A stretch of DNA of 64,000 nucleotides. Source: Clostridium yunnanense (lineage in GTDB: Bacteria; Bacillota; Clostridia; Clostridiales; Clostridiaceae). Location: contig NZ_JAENHN010000023.1 in the NCBI RefSeq assembly GCF_016595795.1, positions 62,001 to 126,000 on the forward strand, written 5' to 3'. Both the position numbers and the translations under genes were made by a program. Shown here in pieces: positions 39,141-47,293 of the stretch (position 1 is the first letter of the stretch; each line of letters begins with the position of its first letter). A model generated the notes under the pieces. It had not been told where the DNA came from. It ran no database searches and saw nothing but the letters and a program-made list of their open reading frames with translations.

Positions 39141-39517
39141 AATCACTCATGAAAGCAAAGCCTATACAAATTACAATGAAAAAGAACTTGTCTTTTACAT
39201 AGCAAATTATAAAAATTTACAAAAAGGTATCATTATATTAATTTTGTTAATAGAAAATTTACAAATTTAAAAATAAATTTTTCCTTTTTTTCTGTATATT
39301 TTTTCTATTATATGTGAAAATAATAATAGGGATATAATGGCAACTGATCCTGTAAATCTTGCACCTAGTAATATAGGTGCGCTTTTTTTATTGTATAGGA
39401 ATCACCGATGCAGATAAGCGCCTCAGAAACAATACTGAAAAAAGCTTGTCTTTTTTACAGAAAATTAAAATTTTGAAGTTAGTTAAATATAGATATTTCA
39501 ATGGGTTTAGAAGCTTT
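39141..39517. other. Repeat-filled spacer with a small terminator-like unit
   Basis: Begins with a partial long-form R2 (TTTAGGAATCACTCATG ... CTTGTCTTTTACA, to about 39220). An AT-rich stretch follows, then GCACCTA (39361-39367) / TAGGTGC (39374-39380) with a T-run to 39389, a good terminator with no gene before it. R2 copy e follows at 39390. A short RNA could end at 39389. Confidence 0.4.
39361..39389 (+). terminator. Orphan terminator
   Basis: A 7-bp GCACCTA/TAGGTGC stem followed by GCTTTTTTT. No reading frame precedes it on this strand for 450 bp, so it may end a small RNA. Confidence 0.6.
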
Positions 39518-39522
39518 TTATA
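39390..39522. repeat. R2 repeat, copy e (long form)
   Basis: Starts at the orphan terminator T-run with TTGTATAGGAATCAC and ends with the family string ATATTTCAATGGGTTTAGAAGC. It carries the same extra insert (AAAAAAG-TTGT-TTTT-type) as the copy at 47014. Its last bases overlap the end of the minus-strand gene at 39518. Confidence 0.65.
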
Positions 39523-39862
39523 TTTTTCCGCATTTATGCAAATCCTCTAATATGGACATCTTTTCATTAAATTCTTTATCAGAAAGTATCTTTAAATCTC
39601 TCAATTTCCATAAAGCTTCTTTTTCTTCAGTTAACCTTCTTGCACTTTCAGATTTCTTATATTGTTGTATTATCTCTTCTTTTTGTGCATCAGAGATAAA
39701 TTCTTTCTCATTTAAGTTATGGTGAACTGATAAAGTCTCGCTTTGATTAGACATGTTAAGTGCATTTTCTTCTTGTTTGAAATATCGGAATACGACATAG
39801 ATTTTTATAGCTACAGCGCTAATAATCAGTAATACAGATATAAGCAATCCAAAGATAACCAT
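39518..39862 (-). CDS. Small membrane protein with SHOCT-like C-terminus
   Basis: One N-terminal membrane helix (about residues 2-26) is followed by a charged coiled-coil region. The C-terminal segment ALWKLRDLKILSDKEFNEKMSIL resembles a SHOCT motif (L..L...GiiTeeEFe.kK). 114 residues. A GTG at 39871 is in frame, but the ATG at 39862 lies 8 bases after AAGGGGGAG and is preferred. Its TAA stop lies inside an R2 repeat string, so the repeat may have redefined the C-terminus. Function unknown. Confidence 0.7.
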   Translation of the reverse strand: MVIFGLLISVLLIISAVAIKIYVVFRYFKQEENALNMSNQSETLSVHHNLNEKEFISDAQKEEIIQQYKKSESARRLTEEKEALWKLRDLKILSDKEFNEKMSILEDLHKCGKI

Positions 39863-40242
39863 TAGATACACTCCCCCTTAATACCCTAAAAGATAACATT
39901 TGTTAAATTCAGAATCTTGTGAAATCCTTTACTTAGGTTTATTATACATCTTTTAGTGGTATATTAGAACCCTTGACCGTTATTTTCCAATAAAAAAGAA
40001 ATTTTCACTCTTTTGCAATTTATACCTTAATTATATCTGTAGTACATCCATAATTATGTGAAAAGGTTTAGGACGTAATATAAGTTAAAGAATAAAAAAA
40101 GAAAATATGTCGCTGTAAGATTCTTCACATACGCTCAGAAAAGGGTGATGCGCAAAAAATCCACTAAAGAAGATCGCTTTAGCGAATTTTTAATAATATA
40201 AATGATAAAACTATCGTTATATTAAAAAAAGGAGAGATTAAT
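39863..40242. other. Divergent spacer with an R3 repeat
   Basis: Contains the 5' region of the minus-strand small membrane gene, AT-rich DNA without recognisable signals, and R3 copy c next to the DUF1540 gene. Confidence 0.45.
40106..40192. repeat. R3 repeat, copy c
   Basis: TCGCTGTAAG, TTCACATAC, CAGAAAAGGGTGATGCGC, then the hairpin CTAAAG / CTTTAG and a T-run. Against copy b (CTGAAG / CTTCAG) one stem pair changes from G:C to A:T on both sides. Confidence 0.72.
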
Positions 40243-40605
40243 ATGGCGAAGCTTAGTTGTAATGCTGAAAATTGTGTAAATAATGTTTCAGGTGCTTTTT
40301 GTACTGCTGGAGTGATTCATATAAAAGGAAATAATGCACATAGCTCAGAAGGAACAATATGCTCTACTTTTGCTGAAAAAAACTTCAAGAATGCAGTAAT
40401 GAGTATGACTAATACTAATTATACTGGCGAGCTTATGCAAGTATTTTCAGGTAATGAGATAGCAGTAAGTCCTGGTATAAAATGTGGAGCTGTAAGATGT
40501 GTATATAACGAAAATGAAAATTGTCATGCACCAAATGTTCTTATTAATGGAGAGCATTCAGTAAGTCAATTAAGCACACAGTGTGAGACTTTTGTAGAAA
40601 GATAA
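40243..40605 (+). CDS. DUF1540 protein with two Cys-rich repeats
   Basis: Two DUF1540-type units of roughly 40 residues each: CNAENCVNN...FCTAG...TICSTF in the first half and KCGAVRCVYNENENCHA...QCETF in the second. Each has a CxxxxC...C...C pattern that could bind a metal or form disulphides. 120 residues, no signal peptide. Several clostridial genomes carry such small proteins; their role is not known. AAAGGAGAG lies before the ATG. Confidence 0.85.
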   Translation: MAKLSCNAENCVNNVSGAFCTAGVIHIKGNNAHSSEGTICSTFAEKNFKNAVMSMTNTNYTGELMQVFSGNEIAVSPGIKCGAVRCVYNENENCHAPNVLINGEHSVSQLSTQCETFVER

Positions 40606-40693
40606 AGTTAACCTTATACATACAGACTGTAAGATAAATTAATTGTCAAATACTAAATTATATGTTTTCATTAGTAGATGAATCGATATTATA

Positions 40694-40739
40694 GTGGGCT
40701 GAAGAATGTGTCAAATTAAACCGCATATCTTCAGTCCTT
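40694..40739 (+). terminator. Probable terminator after the DUF1540 gene
   Basis: GGGCTGAAGA (about 40694) pairs with TCTTCAGTCC (ending about 40737) with one wobble. The T-tract is short (CCTTTAG). Confidence 0.55.
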
Positions 40740-40769
40740 TAGTATAAAAAGTAGTATTTATAAATTATG

Positions 40770-40798
40770 TTGACATAAAGCCTTATTTAAAGGACAAT
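40770..40798 (+). promoter_or_regulatory. Candidate rlmD promoter
   Basis: Consensus TTGACA (40770-40775) and GACAAT (40793-40798) at 17-bp spacing, about 100 bp before the methyltransferase gene. Confidence 0.45.
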
Positions 40799-40901
40799 TT
40801 ATAAGTATGCATGGTTAGGATTTATAAAATAAATGTTTATAAACTCTTTACTATGAGACAATAATGAAAATTATAAAGCAATTACACTGAGGTGAGTTTT
40901 A

Positions 40902-42269
40902 ATGATAGAAAAAAATAAAGAATATATTGTAGATATAGTAGCACAAGGTTATGAAGGCGAAGGTATAGCTAAGCTAGAGGGAAACTTTACTATGTTTGTG
41001 GAAGGTTCCTTAAAAGGTGAGAAAGTAAAAGTAAGAGCTATAAAAGTAAAAAAGAACTATGCTTATGGTAAGATTATAGAAACCTTAGAAAGCTCAAAAG
41101 AGAGAGTGGATCCTGTTTGTCCTATATATAAGAGATGTGGAGGCTGTAGAATTCAACATACATCATATAAAGAACAGCTTAACTTTAAAACTGAGAGAGT
41201 TAAAGATTGTATTACAAAGATAGGAAAGTTAAATAGTGATATCGTAAGGGATACAATAGGTATGGGGAATCCTTATAGATATAGGAATAAAGTTCAGCTC
41301 CCTATTGGTCTTCAAAATGGAAAGCTAACTATAGGCTTCTTTGCTCCAAGAAGTCACGAGATAATAGATATGGAAGGCTGCCATATACAAGATGAAGTTG
41401 CTGATAAAATAGTAAGGCTTACTAGAAAGTGGATTGAGGACTATAAGATTAGACCATACTTCGTTGATGGAAATTATGACGAAGGTGGAGTTCTAAGACA
41501 TATAATGATAAGACGAGGCTTTAAGACAAATGAAGTTATGGTTGTGATTGTGACCAACGGAAAAGTATTGACTCATAAAGAAGAATTTATAAATATAATA
41601 AAAGACAATGTACCAGGAATAAAAAGTATAATACAAAATATAAACAATAAAGCCACTAATGTAATACTTGGACAAGAATCCATAACTTTATGGGGTGAGG
41701 ATACTATAAGTGATTACATAGGTGAGTTTAAATTTAATATATCTCCTTTATCTTTCTTCCAAGTAAACCCTACACAGACTGAAGTTTTATACTCTAAGGC
41801 TTTAGAATTTGCAGAGCTTAAAGGAGAAGAAACTGTCTTTGATGCTTACTGCGGAACAGGAACTATAACACTATTCCTTTCTCAAAAAGCTAAGAAGGTA
41901 TATGGAGTAGAGATAATAAAAGAAGCTATAGATAATGCATGGATAAATGCGGAAGAAAACTCAGTAAATAATGTAGAGTTCTTTACAGGGGAATCAGAAA
42001 AGGTAATACCTGATCTAATAGATAAAGGGATAAAAGCAGATGTTGTAGTGGTTGATCCACCAAGAAAGGGTTGCGATAGAAAGCTGCTAGAAGCTATAAC
42101 CTCAATAGATGCAAAGAGGATAGTTTATGTATCTTGTGACCCAAGTACTTTGGCTAGAGACTTAGCTATAATTGAAGAGTTAGGCTATAAAACTGTTAAA
42201 GTGCAGCCTGTAGACATGTTTCCGCAGACTAGTCATGTTGAGTGCGTTGTTAGAATAGAGCGGAAATAG
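40902..42269 (+). CDS. rlmD: 23S rRNA (uracil-C5)-methyltransferase, RlmD/RumA family
   Basis: SAM-dependent m5U methyltransferase of rRNA (the clostridial member may act like RlmCD). An N-terminal TRAM domain (residues 1-65) is followed by a [4Fe-4S] Cys set [10 protein letters not shown] near 80-89 with a later Cys in EGCHIQD. The SAM site is [14 protein letters not shown] near 313, and the catalytic Cys lies in [12 protein letters not shown] near 420, after VVDPPRKGC. 455 residues. A GAGGTGAG site precedes the ATG. Confidence 0.94.
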   Translation: MIEKNKEYIVDIVAQGYEGEGIAKLEGNFTMFVEGSLKGEKVKVRAIKVKKNYAYGKIIETLESSKERVDPVCPIYKRCGGCRIQHTSYKEQLNFKTERVKDCITKIGKLNSDIVRDTIGMGNPYRYRNKVQLPIGLQNGKLTIGFFAPRSHEIIDMEGCHIQDEVADKIVRLTRKWIEDYKIRPYFVDGNYDEGGVLRHIMIRRGFKTNEVMVVIVTNGKVLTHKEEFINIIKDNVPGIKSIIQNINNKATNVILGQESITLWGEDTISDYIGEFKFNISPLSFFQVNPTQTEVLYSKALEFAELKGEETVFDAYCGTGTITLFLSQKAKKVYGVEIIKEAIDNAWINAEENSVNNVEFFTGESEKVIPDLIDKGIKADVVVVDPPRKGCDRKLLEAITSIDAKRIVYVSCDPSTLARDLAIIEELGYKTVKVQPVDMFPQTSHVECVVRIERK

Positions 42270-42318
42270 CCTGTTACAATAGGTGTTGCAGGTTTTGTTA
42301 ATATTTTTAGGTGTGTTT

Positions 42319-42382
42319 TAAGTCCTCTCAAACTTAGGTTTGGGAGGACTTAGGGGTTCTGCAGCAGGAGTTCTGGAACCCC
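42319..42382. terminator. Double hairpin between convergent genes
   Basis: TAAGTCCTCTCAAAC (42319-42333) pairs with GTTTGGGAGGACTTA (42338-42352). A second stem GGGGTTC (42353-42359) / GAACCCC (42376-42382) follows at once. There is no T-run on the plus strand. It separates the rlmD and EreA/ChaN-like genes, and may end both transcripts. Confidence 0.6.
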
Positions 42383-42435
42383 ATTGGCCATTAGTTGCAA
42401 GGTAATAGCCTTAGTCGCCTGACTCATAAAGGTAG

Positions 42436-43500
42436 TTACTCCATCAAGTACCTCTTCCTCAAATCCACATAGCTCTCAACTTCATTCCAATAATTATCCT
42501 CATCTTTAGGAATAGGATTCCAATCATTATCCGGCCAATTGTTTTGAACCTCTTCGAAGTTTTTACCCTCTAAGTATGAATAATCTACTGTGCAGCCCTG
42601 CTGTTCTTTTATTGGCTTTGTAAAGATGTAGCCGTCGGACATTTCCTTGAGGGTGAAGGCTTTATAGAGGATCGAGTTGTAGCTGTCATCGGGGATATCG
42701 CCCATTACCGTGTTTAGTAAATCAAAGCCAACGGGTTTATTGCCTAAGCTCTTCATAATAGTTTCAATAGTCTTTATTCCGCTTGTGGTATCAGGAAGCA
42801 GCGTATTTATGTTCATTGCAGGTTGATGCAGTATAATGTTAAATATTCTTGAACCGAATTTTTCATATAATCTGTTGCCAAGCCATCCACCCTGGAGAAT
42901 GAAGAACTGATCTGCATTACCATCAAAGATAGGGTTTTTGAATTTGGTGAAGGCGTGGGGAGTCCCTGTTAATATAAGGAGCTTTTCATCCTTGGATAAA
43001 ATTTCTCTTTCAACAAGATTTGCTCTGAAGGCCTCGATATTTCCTTTGTGAAATATCTTTTTAAAGTTTATGGGAGTTCTCATACCTGAAAAACCTTCCC
43101 AGTTATAAATATAGCTAAGGTTTAAAATTCTGAACTTCTTTGCATCTTTTGGCAAGGACCTGTTAAATTTCCAAGCAGCTTTATATATGTCGGTGTATTC
43201 ATTATAAGCCCATTTAACGTTGTAGTTAAACATCAGGCGTCTTTCTTCCATCTCATCATAATTTTCACCGGTAATAAGCTTGTCTAAGTCTGCTTGGTCT
43301 TCGCTGGCTCCAAATTCCATTCCAAAGTTGTATATGCCTGCTTTATATAATAGTGGAATAAGTTTAATGCACAGATCCAGGTTGCTTTTTACAGCATGAT
43401 CTTCCCCTAATAATATAACATCATGTTCCACAAATTTGCTTATGATATACTGCTCTGGAGTTAAGAAGTTTTCTTTTAAATATTTAATATACTTTTCCAT
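42436..43500 (-). CDS. EreA/ChaN-like protein of unknown function
   Basis: 354 residues, cytoplasmic-looking. The N-terminal VILLGEDHAVKSNLDLCIKLIPLLYKAG with NFGMEFGASEDQ resembles the EreA (erythromycin esterase)/ChaN/TIKI superfamily, where such Glu-His motifs line a metal-dependent site; a second conserved-looking His is in LTGTPHAFTKF near residue 180. Substrate unknown; resistance to macrolides should not be assumed. The gene is co-directional with an esterase gene 16 bp upstream and looks richer in G+C than its neighbours. Confidence 0.6.
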   Translation of the reverse strand: MEKYIKYLKENFLTPEQYIISKFVEHDVILLGEDHAVKSNLDLCIKLIPLLYKAGIYNFGMEFGASEDQADLDKLITGENYDEMEERRLMFNYNVKWAYNEYTDIYKAAWKFNRSLPKDAKKFRILNLSYIYNWEGFSGMRTPINFKKIFHKGNIEAFRANLVEREILSKDEKLLILTGTPHAFTKFKNPIFDGNADQFFILQGGWLGNRLYEKFGSRIFNIILHQPAMNINTLLPDTTSGIKTIETIMKSLGNKPVGFDLLNTVMGDIPDDSYNSILYKAFTLKEMSDGYIFTKPIKEQQGCTVDYSYLEGKNFEEVQNNWPDNDWNPIPKDEDNYWNEVESYVDLRKRYLME

Positions 43501-43516
43501 TTAAACACCCCCGAAT

Positions 43517-44341
43517 TTATAAATTAAAGAGCCAATTAATCATGGCTGGAAATCTTTTGCACCAACAGGCTTCATTGTGGATGTCCCCTTCGGCAATTTC
43601 ATATTTTACATCCTTAAGGTCAAAGCCGACGTCCTTTAAGGTCTGGTAAACATTGTTGTTACAACTCAAATATACTTGCGGAAAATCTGGGTTATTAGGA
43701 TTGCTTGTTTCGTCTGTACCAACATCCATATATATTCTCATAGTTTCTCTTTTACCTTCACTGATAATAAAGTTTTTAACTTCTTCTTCTGCAAAATACA
43801 TAGCAGAGGAAAAGGCGGCTATTTTTGAAAATACATCCTGATACTTTATTCCTGTACACATAGATATAAGCCCGCCCATGGAGCTTCCGCAGATCCCAGT
43901 GTTGTTCCTATCCTTCAAGGTTTTATAGGTAGTATCAATAAATGGCTTCAAGGTATTTACTATAAAATCAATATATTTAAAACCTTCTCCCCCGAGCATT
44001 CCGATAGCCTTCGCATGGGGAAGATATTCACCTCCCACCTCACTGTACCAAGGACAATACTCCGAATATCTGTAATTGCAGCCGTTATCAATTCCAACCA
44101 CGATATAAGCCTTCTCAGGATTCTCATTGTATAGGTTATCTAAGGTTACAGCTATGTCCCAAATGGTTCCAAAAGATGACGTTTTTACAGTGAAAAGGTT
44201 CTGAGCATCATGCATGTATATTACCGGGTAGTGCCTGGCCGATTCATTGTAATGCGGCGGTAAATAAATTCTTATGGTTCTGTATCTATCCAGCTCCGGC
44301 ATATAAAAATTCTCTATAACATCAATTGTTCCCTTTTTCAT
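43517..44341 (-). CDS. Putative esterase, alpha/beta hydrolase (PF00756-like)
   Basis: Esterase-D/enterochelin-esterase-like alpha/beta hydrolase. The nucleophile elbow GICGSSMGGLISM contains Ser near residue 145; YPVIYMHDAQNLF, AYIVVGIDNG and the C-terminal His in EGDIHNEACW complete the pattern. No signal peptide, so it is probably intracellular. The frame extends to 44359, but GGAGGAAGG lies just before the ATG at 44341, giving 274 residues. Divergent from the AraC-type regulator, with which it may be linked. Confidence 0.82.
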   Translation of the reverse strand: MKKGTIDVIENFYMPELDRYRTIRIYLPPHYNESARHYPVIYMHDAQNLFTVKTSSFGTIWDIAVTLDNLYNENPEKAYIVVGIDNGCNYRYSEYCPWYSEVGGEYLPHAKAIGMLGGEGFKYIDFIVNTLKPFIDTTYKTLKDRNNTGICGSSMGGLISMCTGIKYQDVFSKIAAFSSAMYFAEEEVKNFIISEGKRETMRIYMDVGTDETSNPNNPDFPQVYLSCNNNVYQTLKDVGFDLKDVKYEIAEGDIHNEACWCKRFPAMINWLFNL

Positions 44342-44455
44342 TTTCCTTCCTCCATTCATAATCTCATAGCATAATTATAGAACTATATTGGAAGTGAAAA
44401 TGGTATATAATTATATTAAATTGTACTATATTAATTTAAATTTAGGAGAATGAAT

Positions 44456-45124
44456 ATGATAGAAGGCTTTATATCAGACTACTTTATCTTTGTACCTGAA
44501 TTTGATGCGCTATTGGATATGAATAATATAAGCGAAATTAACCGCCTTATAGAGAGTAAGCATAAGTACGAGCTGGAGGTTGAAAAGAATATTGAAGATA
44601 AAAGGATAGATTTGTTTATATGGCAGGGGGTATTGGTGCGAAAAATCTCTCAAGCTAAAAATATGGTTATGAACACTATAATGCATGAAACCTACAATAA
44701 ATTTTATCAGAGGATTAAGTCCTGCAGAAACTTAAAGGAGCTGCAGAACTTGGAAAATGAAATATTCTCAGTGTACTCGGACTTTGTTATCTACTATTCT
44801 GAGGTTACTGACAATTATACTTTGAATAGAATTTTAAAGCATATCCACATGAATATTGAAAGCTATATTTCTCTACAGGATATCAGTGAAGATTTAAACT
44901 TATCTAAGCCTTACATAAGTTTAGTGTTCAAGAAGCACATGGGCTTAACGGTGATGGATTATATAATGAACTTAAAGATTAACAGAGCAAAAACTTTTTT
45001 GACCACAACCACCCAAAGTATCATGGAAATTTCTCAAATCCTTGGCTTTCATGATTCCAGCCATTTTTGTAAGACTTTTAAGAAGATTACTGGAGTGACG
45101 GCAACGGAGTACAGGAAGAGATAG
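44456..45124 (+). CDS. AraC-family transcriptional regulator
   Basis: The C-terminal ~100 residues carry two helix-turn-helices: YISLQDISEDLNLSKPYISLVFKKHMG and SIMEISQILGFHDSSHFCKTFKKITGVTATEYR. The N-terminal ~120 residues are an unassigned ligand or dimer domain. 222 residues from the ATG at 44456, chosen because AGGAGA lies too close to the ATG at 44450. Divergent from the esterase/EreA-like pair, so it may control them; this is inference. Confidence 0.85.
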   Translation: MIEGFISDYFIFVPEFDALLDMNNISEINRLIESKHKYELEVEKNIEDKRIDLFIWQGVLVRKISQAKNMVMNTIMHETYNKFYQRIKSCRNLKELQNLENEIFSVYSDFVIYYSEVTDNYTLNRILKHIHMNIESYISLQDISEDLNLSKPYISLVFKKHMGLTVMDYIMNLKINRAKTFLTTTTQSIMEISQILGFHDSSHFCKTFKKITGVTATEYRKR

Positions 45125-45144
45125 AATACACTCAAGACAACTAA

Positions 45145-45939
45145 TTATTTTTTCTTAAATATATTTTTAACTTTGATAAAAGCGCCTTGACTGGAAGGTG
45201 ATATATATCTTTCCTTTGGATGTTTGTCTTCTACTGCTTTTATGTATTTATCTATAATAGAATCAAAGTTAGTGGATTCAGTAAGTTTGAACAACATATA
45301 TTGTTTGCTTTTTAATGAACGTAAATTATCTTTAAAATAAGAATTAATCTTCATCCAATTAAATTGCTTTGATATATTTTTTTGATTAAATCCAGTAGCA
45401 TAACTTCCAGGTTCTATTAAAATAACAGGAATATGAACATTTTTAAGTTCTTTAAGTTCTTCATTTAGAGACGGAGCTATGGCTTCTAAAGCAAACTTAG
45501 TTGCACAATAAGGAGATAAAAAAGGAATGGGTGATCGTCCAGCCAAAGAAGAGACGAAAATTATCCTTCCTTTTTTTCGAGAAATCATTTGTTTTAATAC
45601 AAGTTGAGTTAATTCAATTGGGCAAAAAACGTTTGTTTCAAAAGTATCTCTATACACATTGATATCTACTTCAGCTACTGAACCAGAATTGCCAATGGCT
45701 GCGTTATTTATTAGAACATCAATTTCGAGATTAGCTACCTTCAGTCTATCATCACCATTCAAAATATCCAATCTAAAGCTTTCAAGTGGAAGATTATATT
45801 TCTTATTTAAGATGTTTATTCTATTTGCTTGTTCATCGCTATGAGTTGTTGCATACACATAATGACCTCTATGAGCTAAGGCAAAAGCTGCTTCACGCCC
45901 AAGGCCAGAACCACAGCCAGTAATTAATATTCTTTTCAT
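45145..45939 (-). CDS. Short-chain dehydrogenase/reductase
   Basis: Classical SDR. The cofactor motif TGCGSGLG is at residues 7-14, NNAA near 87, the catalytic Ser in FVSSLAGRSP and YxxxK in YCATKFA near residue 150. 264 residues, NAD(P)-dependent. Substrate unknown. Transcribed convergently with the AraC gene. Confidence 0.87.
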   Translation of the reverse strand: MKRILITGCGSGLGREAAFALAHRGHYVYATTHSDEQANRINILNKKYNLPLESFRLDILNGDDRLKVANLEIDVLINNAAIGNSGSVAEVDINVYRDTFETNVFCPIELTQLVLKQMISRKKGRIIFVSSLAGRSPIPFLSPYCATKFALEAIAPSLNEELKELKNVHIPVILIEPGSYATGFNQKNISKQFNWMKINSYFKDNLRSLKSKQYMLFKLTESTNFDSIIDKYIKAVEDKHPKERYISPSSQGAFIKVKNIFKKK

Positions 45940-46197
45940 GATATCACCTTAATTTCTTTAAATACATTCAATAATAATTATTATTTCTATATTTAATGAA
46001 AATATCAATATTTCTTAAATCACTATATGATTTGTTTATTCATCCAATAAGCGAACAAGTGCGTACTAAATAAATCTGCAGTATAATACGCTTGTATAAA
46101 ATTTAGCATATTGTTAAATAATCTATATTTTACTGAAGAGATTTGTGCTAAAATACAGAATATAGGCATATGACAGGATTATGGGGGGCTCTCTTAA

Positions 46198-46962
46198 ATG
46201 AAGTTAGAAGAATTAGTGAACAAGTACTATGATGATTTAACGCCTAATGATTTTCATATATGGAGATATATCGCAAGTAACAAAAGGAAATGCAGTGACC
46301 TAAGTATTGAGGAATTAGCCAGCTTATGTAATGTATCTCGAACAACTATATTAAGATTTGCTCAAAAGCTTTCCTTAAAAGGTTTTAGTGAATTGAAGGT
46401 GTATTTAAAGTGGGAAACCAGTGAGCAGGTAGAGCTGGAAACTGAGCCTGTTAAGGTTATATGTGAAGGCTATAAGAAAGCTATAAATGATATATTGAAA
46501 AAAGATTTTAGTGCAGTATGTAAATTGATATATGAAGCAAATAGAGTATTTGTACATGGTTCAGGAGACATTCAAATGGAGGTTGGTAAAGAATTAAAGA
46601 GAATGTTTTTACATGGCGGGGATTGTATTTATGATTTTGAAGGATTAAGTATTGATCCGGCTTTCTTTAGTCTAGTAACTCCAAATGATTTAGTTATTTT
46701 AATATCCTTAAGCGGTGAGTCCAGTAGGGTAGTTGAATTAGCTAAAAAACTGAAGCTTCTTAATGTAAAAGTAGTATCTATTACAAAATTGAAGGATAAT
46801 ACTCTTGCTAGTTTAAGTGATGAGAATATATATATTACAACATCAGTAGTGAACATTAATAGTGATCATAGGTCCTATGAATCAACAGTAATTTTACGTA
46901 TTATTGTTGAGATGCTGTTTGTTAATTATAATATCTATAAAAAACTAAGAGGAAATAAATAA
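46198..46962 (+). CDS. RpiR/MurR-family transcriptional regulator
   Basis: N-terminal RpiR helix-turn-helix (LSIEELASLCNVSRTTILRFAQKLSLKGFSELK, about residues 36-68) and a C-terminal SIS sugar-phosphate domain (about 110-230, with VHGSGDIQ and LISLSGESSRVVELAKKL). 254 residues. Placed immediately before an alpha-glucoside PTS and 6-phospho-alpha-glucosidase, it is the likely regulator of that operon, sensing a phosphorylated sugar. Ends with its own terminator. Confidence 0.9.
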   Translation: MKLEELVNKYYDDLTPNDFHIWRYIASNKRKCSDLSIEELASLCNVSRTTILRFAQKLSLKGFSELKVYLKWETSEQVELETEPVKVICEGYKKAINDILKKDFSAVCKLIYEANRVFVHGSGDIQMEVGKELKRMFLHGGDCIYDFEGLSIDPAFFSLVTPNDLVILISLSGESSRVVELAKKLKLLNVKVVSITKLKDNTLASLSDENIYITTSVVNINSDHRSYESTVILRIIVEMLFVNYNIYKKLRGNK

Positions 46963-46976
46963 GGGCAATAATAGAG

Positions 46977-47015
46977 ACAGTTTCTTTCGTTTAATATGCA
47001 AGAAGCTGTTTTTTT
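46977..47015 (+). terminator. Terminator after the RpiR gene
   Basis: ACAGTTTCTT (46977-46986) pairs with AAGAAGCTGT (47000-47009) allowing a G:T pair, followed by a seven-T run that leads into R2 copy d. Confidence 0.82.
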
Positions 47016-47155
47016 ACTGTAAAGGAATTAATCATGAAGTTGAGTGTTTTATAAAGTATAATAGAAAAAAGTTTGTGTTTTCCAAATAAAGTATAAATTT
47101 AAAAGGTTAGATAAACCTAGATATTTCAATGGGTCTAGGAACCTTTTATTACCTG
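47014..47155. repeat. R2 repeat, copy d (long form)
   Basis: Starts TACTGTAAAGG at the terminator T-run. It contains the long-form insert (AGAAAAAAGTTTGTGTTTTCC) shared with copy e, then the hairpin AAGGTT...CCTAGA / TCTAGGAACCTT around ATTTCAATGGG. The right end is lost or merged into the inverted repeat at 47149. Confidence 0.6.
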
Positions 47156-47174
47156 TGAAAAATCACAGGTAATG
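47149..47174. promoter_or_regulatory. Inverted repeat, candidate regulator site
   Basis: ATTACCTGTGA and TCACAGGTAAT are perfect 11-bp arms around AAAA, with a further GTGATTAAACACAG just downstream. It sits between the RpiR gene and the PTS gene; it could be an operator or an extra terminator-like hairpin. Confidence 0.45.
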
Positions 47175-47203
47175 TGATTAAACACAGGATTGATACATTG
47201 TAC

Positions 47204-47217
47204 CTAAAACGATTACA
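47204..47217 (+). promoter_or_regulatory. Candidate cre site (CcpA)
   Basis: CTAAAACGATTACA matches the cre consensus TGWAANCGNTNWCA at all positions except the first two. It lies 77 bp before the PTS gene, next to a TTGATA -35-like hexamer (47190-47195), so CcpA may repress the operon in glucose. Confidence 0.55.
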
Positions 47218-47293
47218 AGTATTGAAAAGGAAACCGAATGTAGTTATTATATAGCTATCGGGCCTGAAAAAAATTGAAGGGTGGTAATTCACA

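Noticed and set aside
39501-39725. 74-residue plus-strand frame starting MGLEAFYIF
   Set aside because: It overlaps the opposite-strand SHOCT-like gene, which has a membrane helix and a good ribosome site; the start lies inside an R2 repeat.
42436-43500. Macrolide resistance by erythromycin esterase
   Set aside because: Only superfamily-level motifs are visible; the protein is too different from true Ere enzymes by eye to claim resistance.
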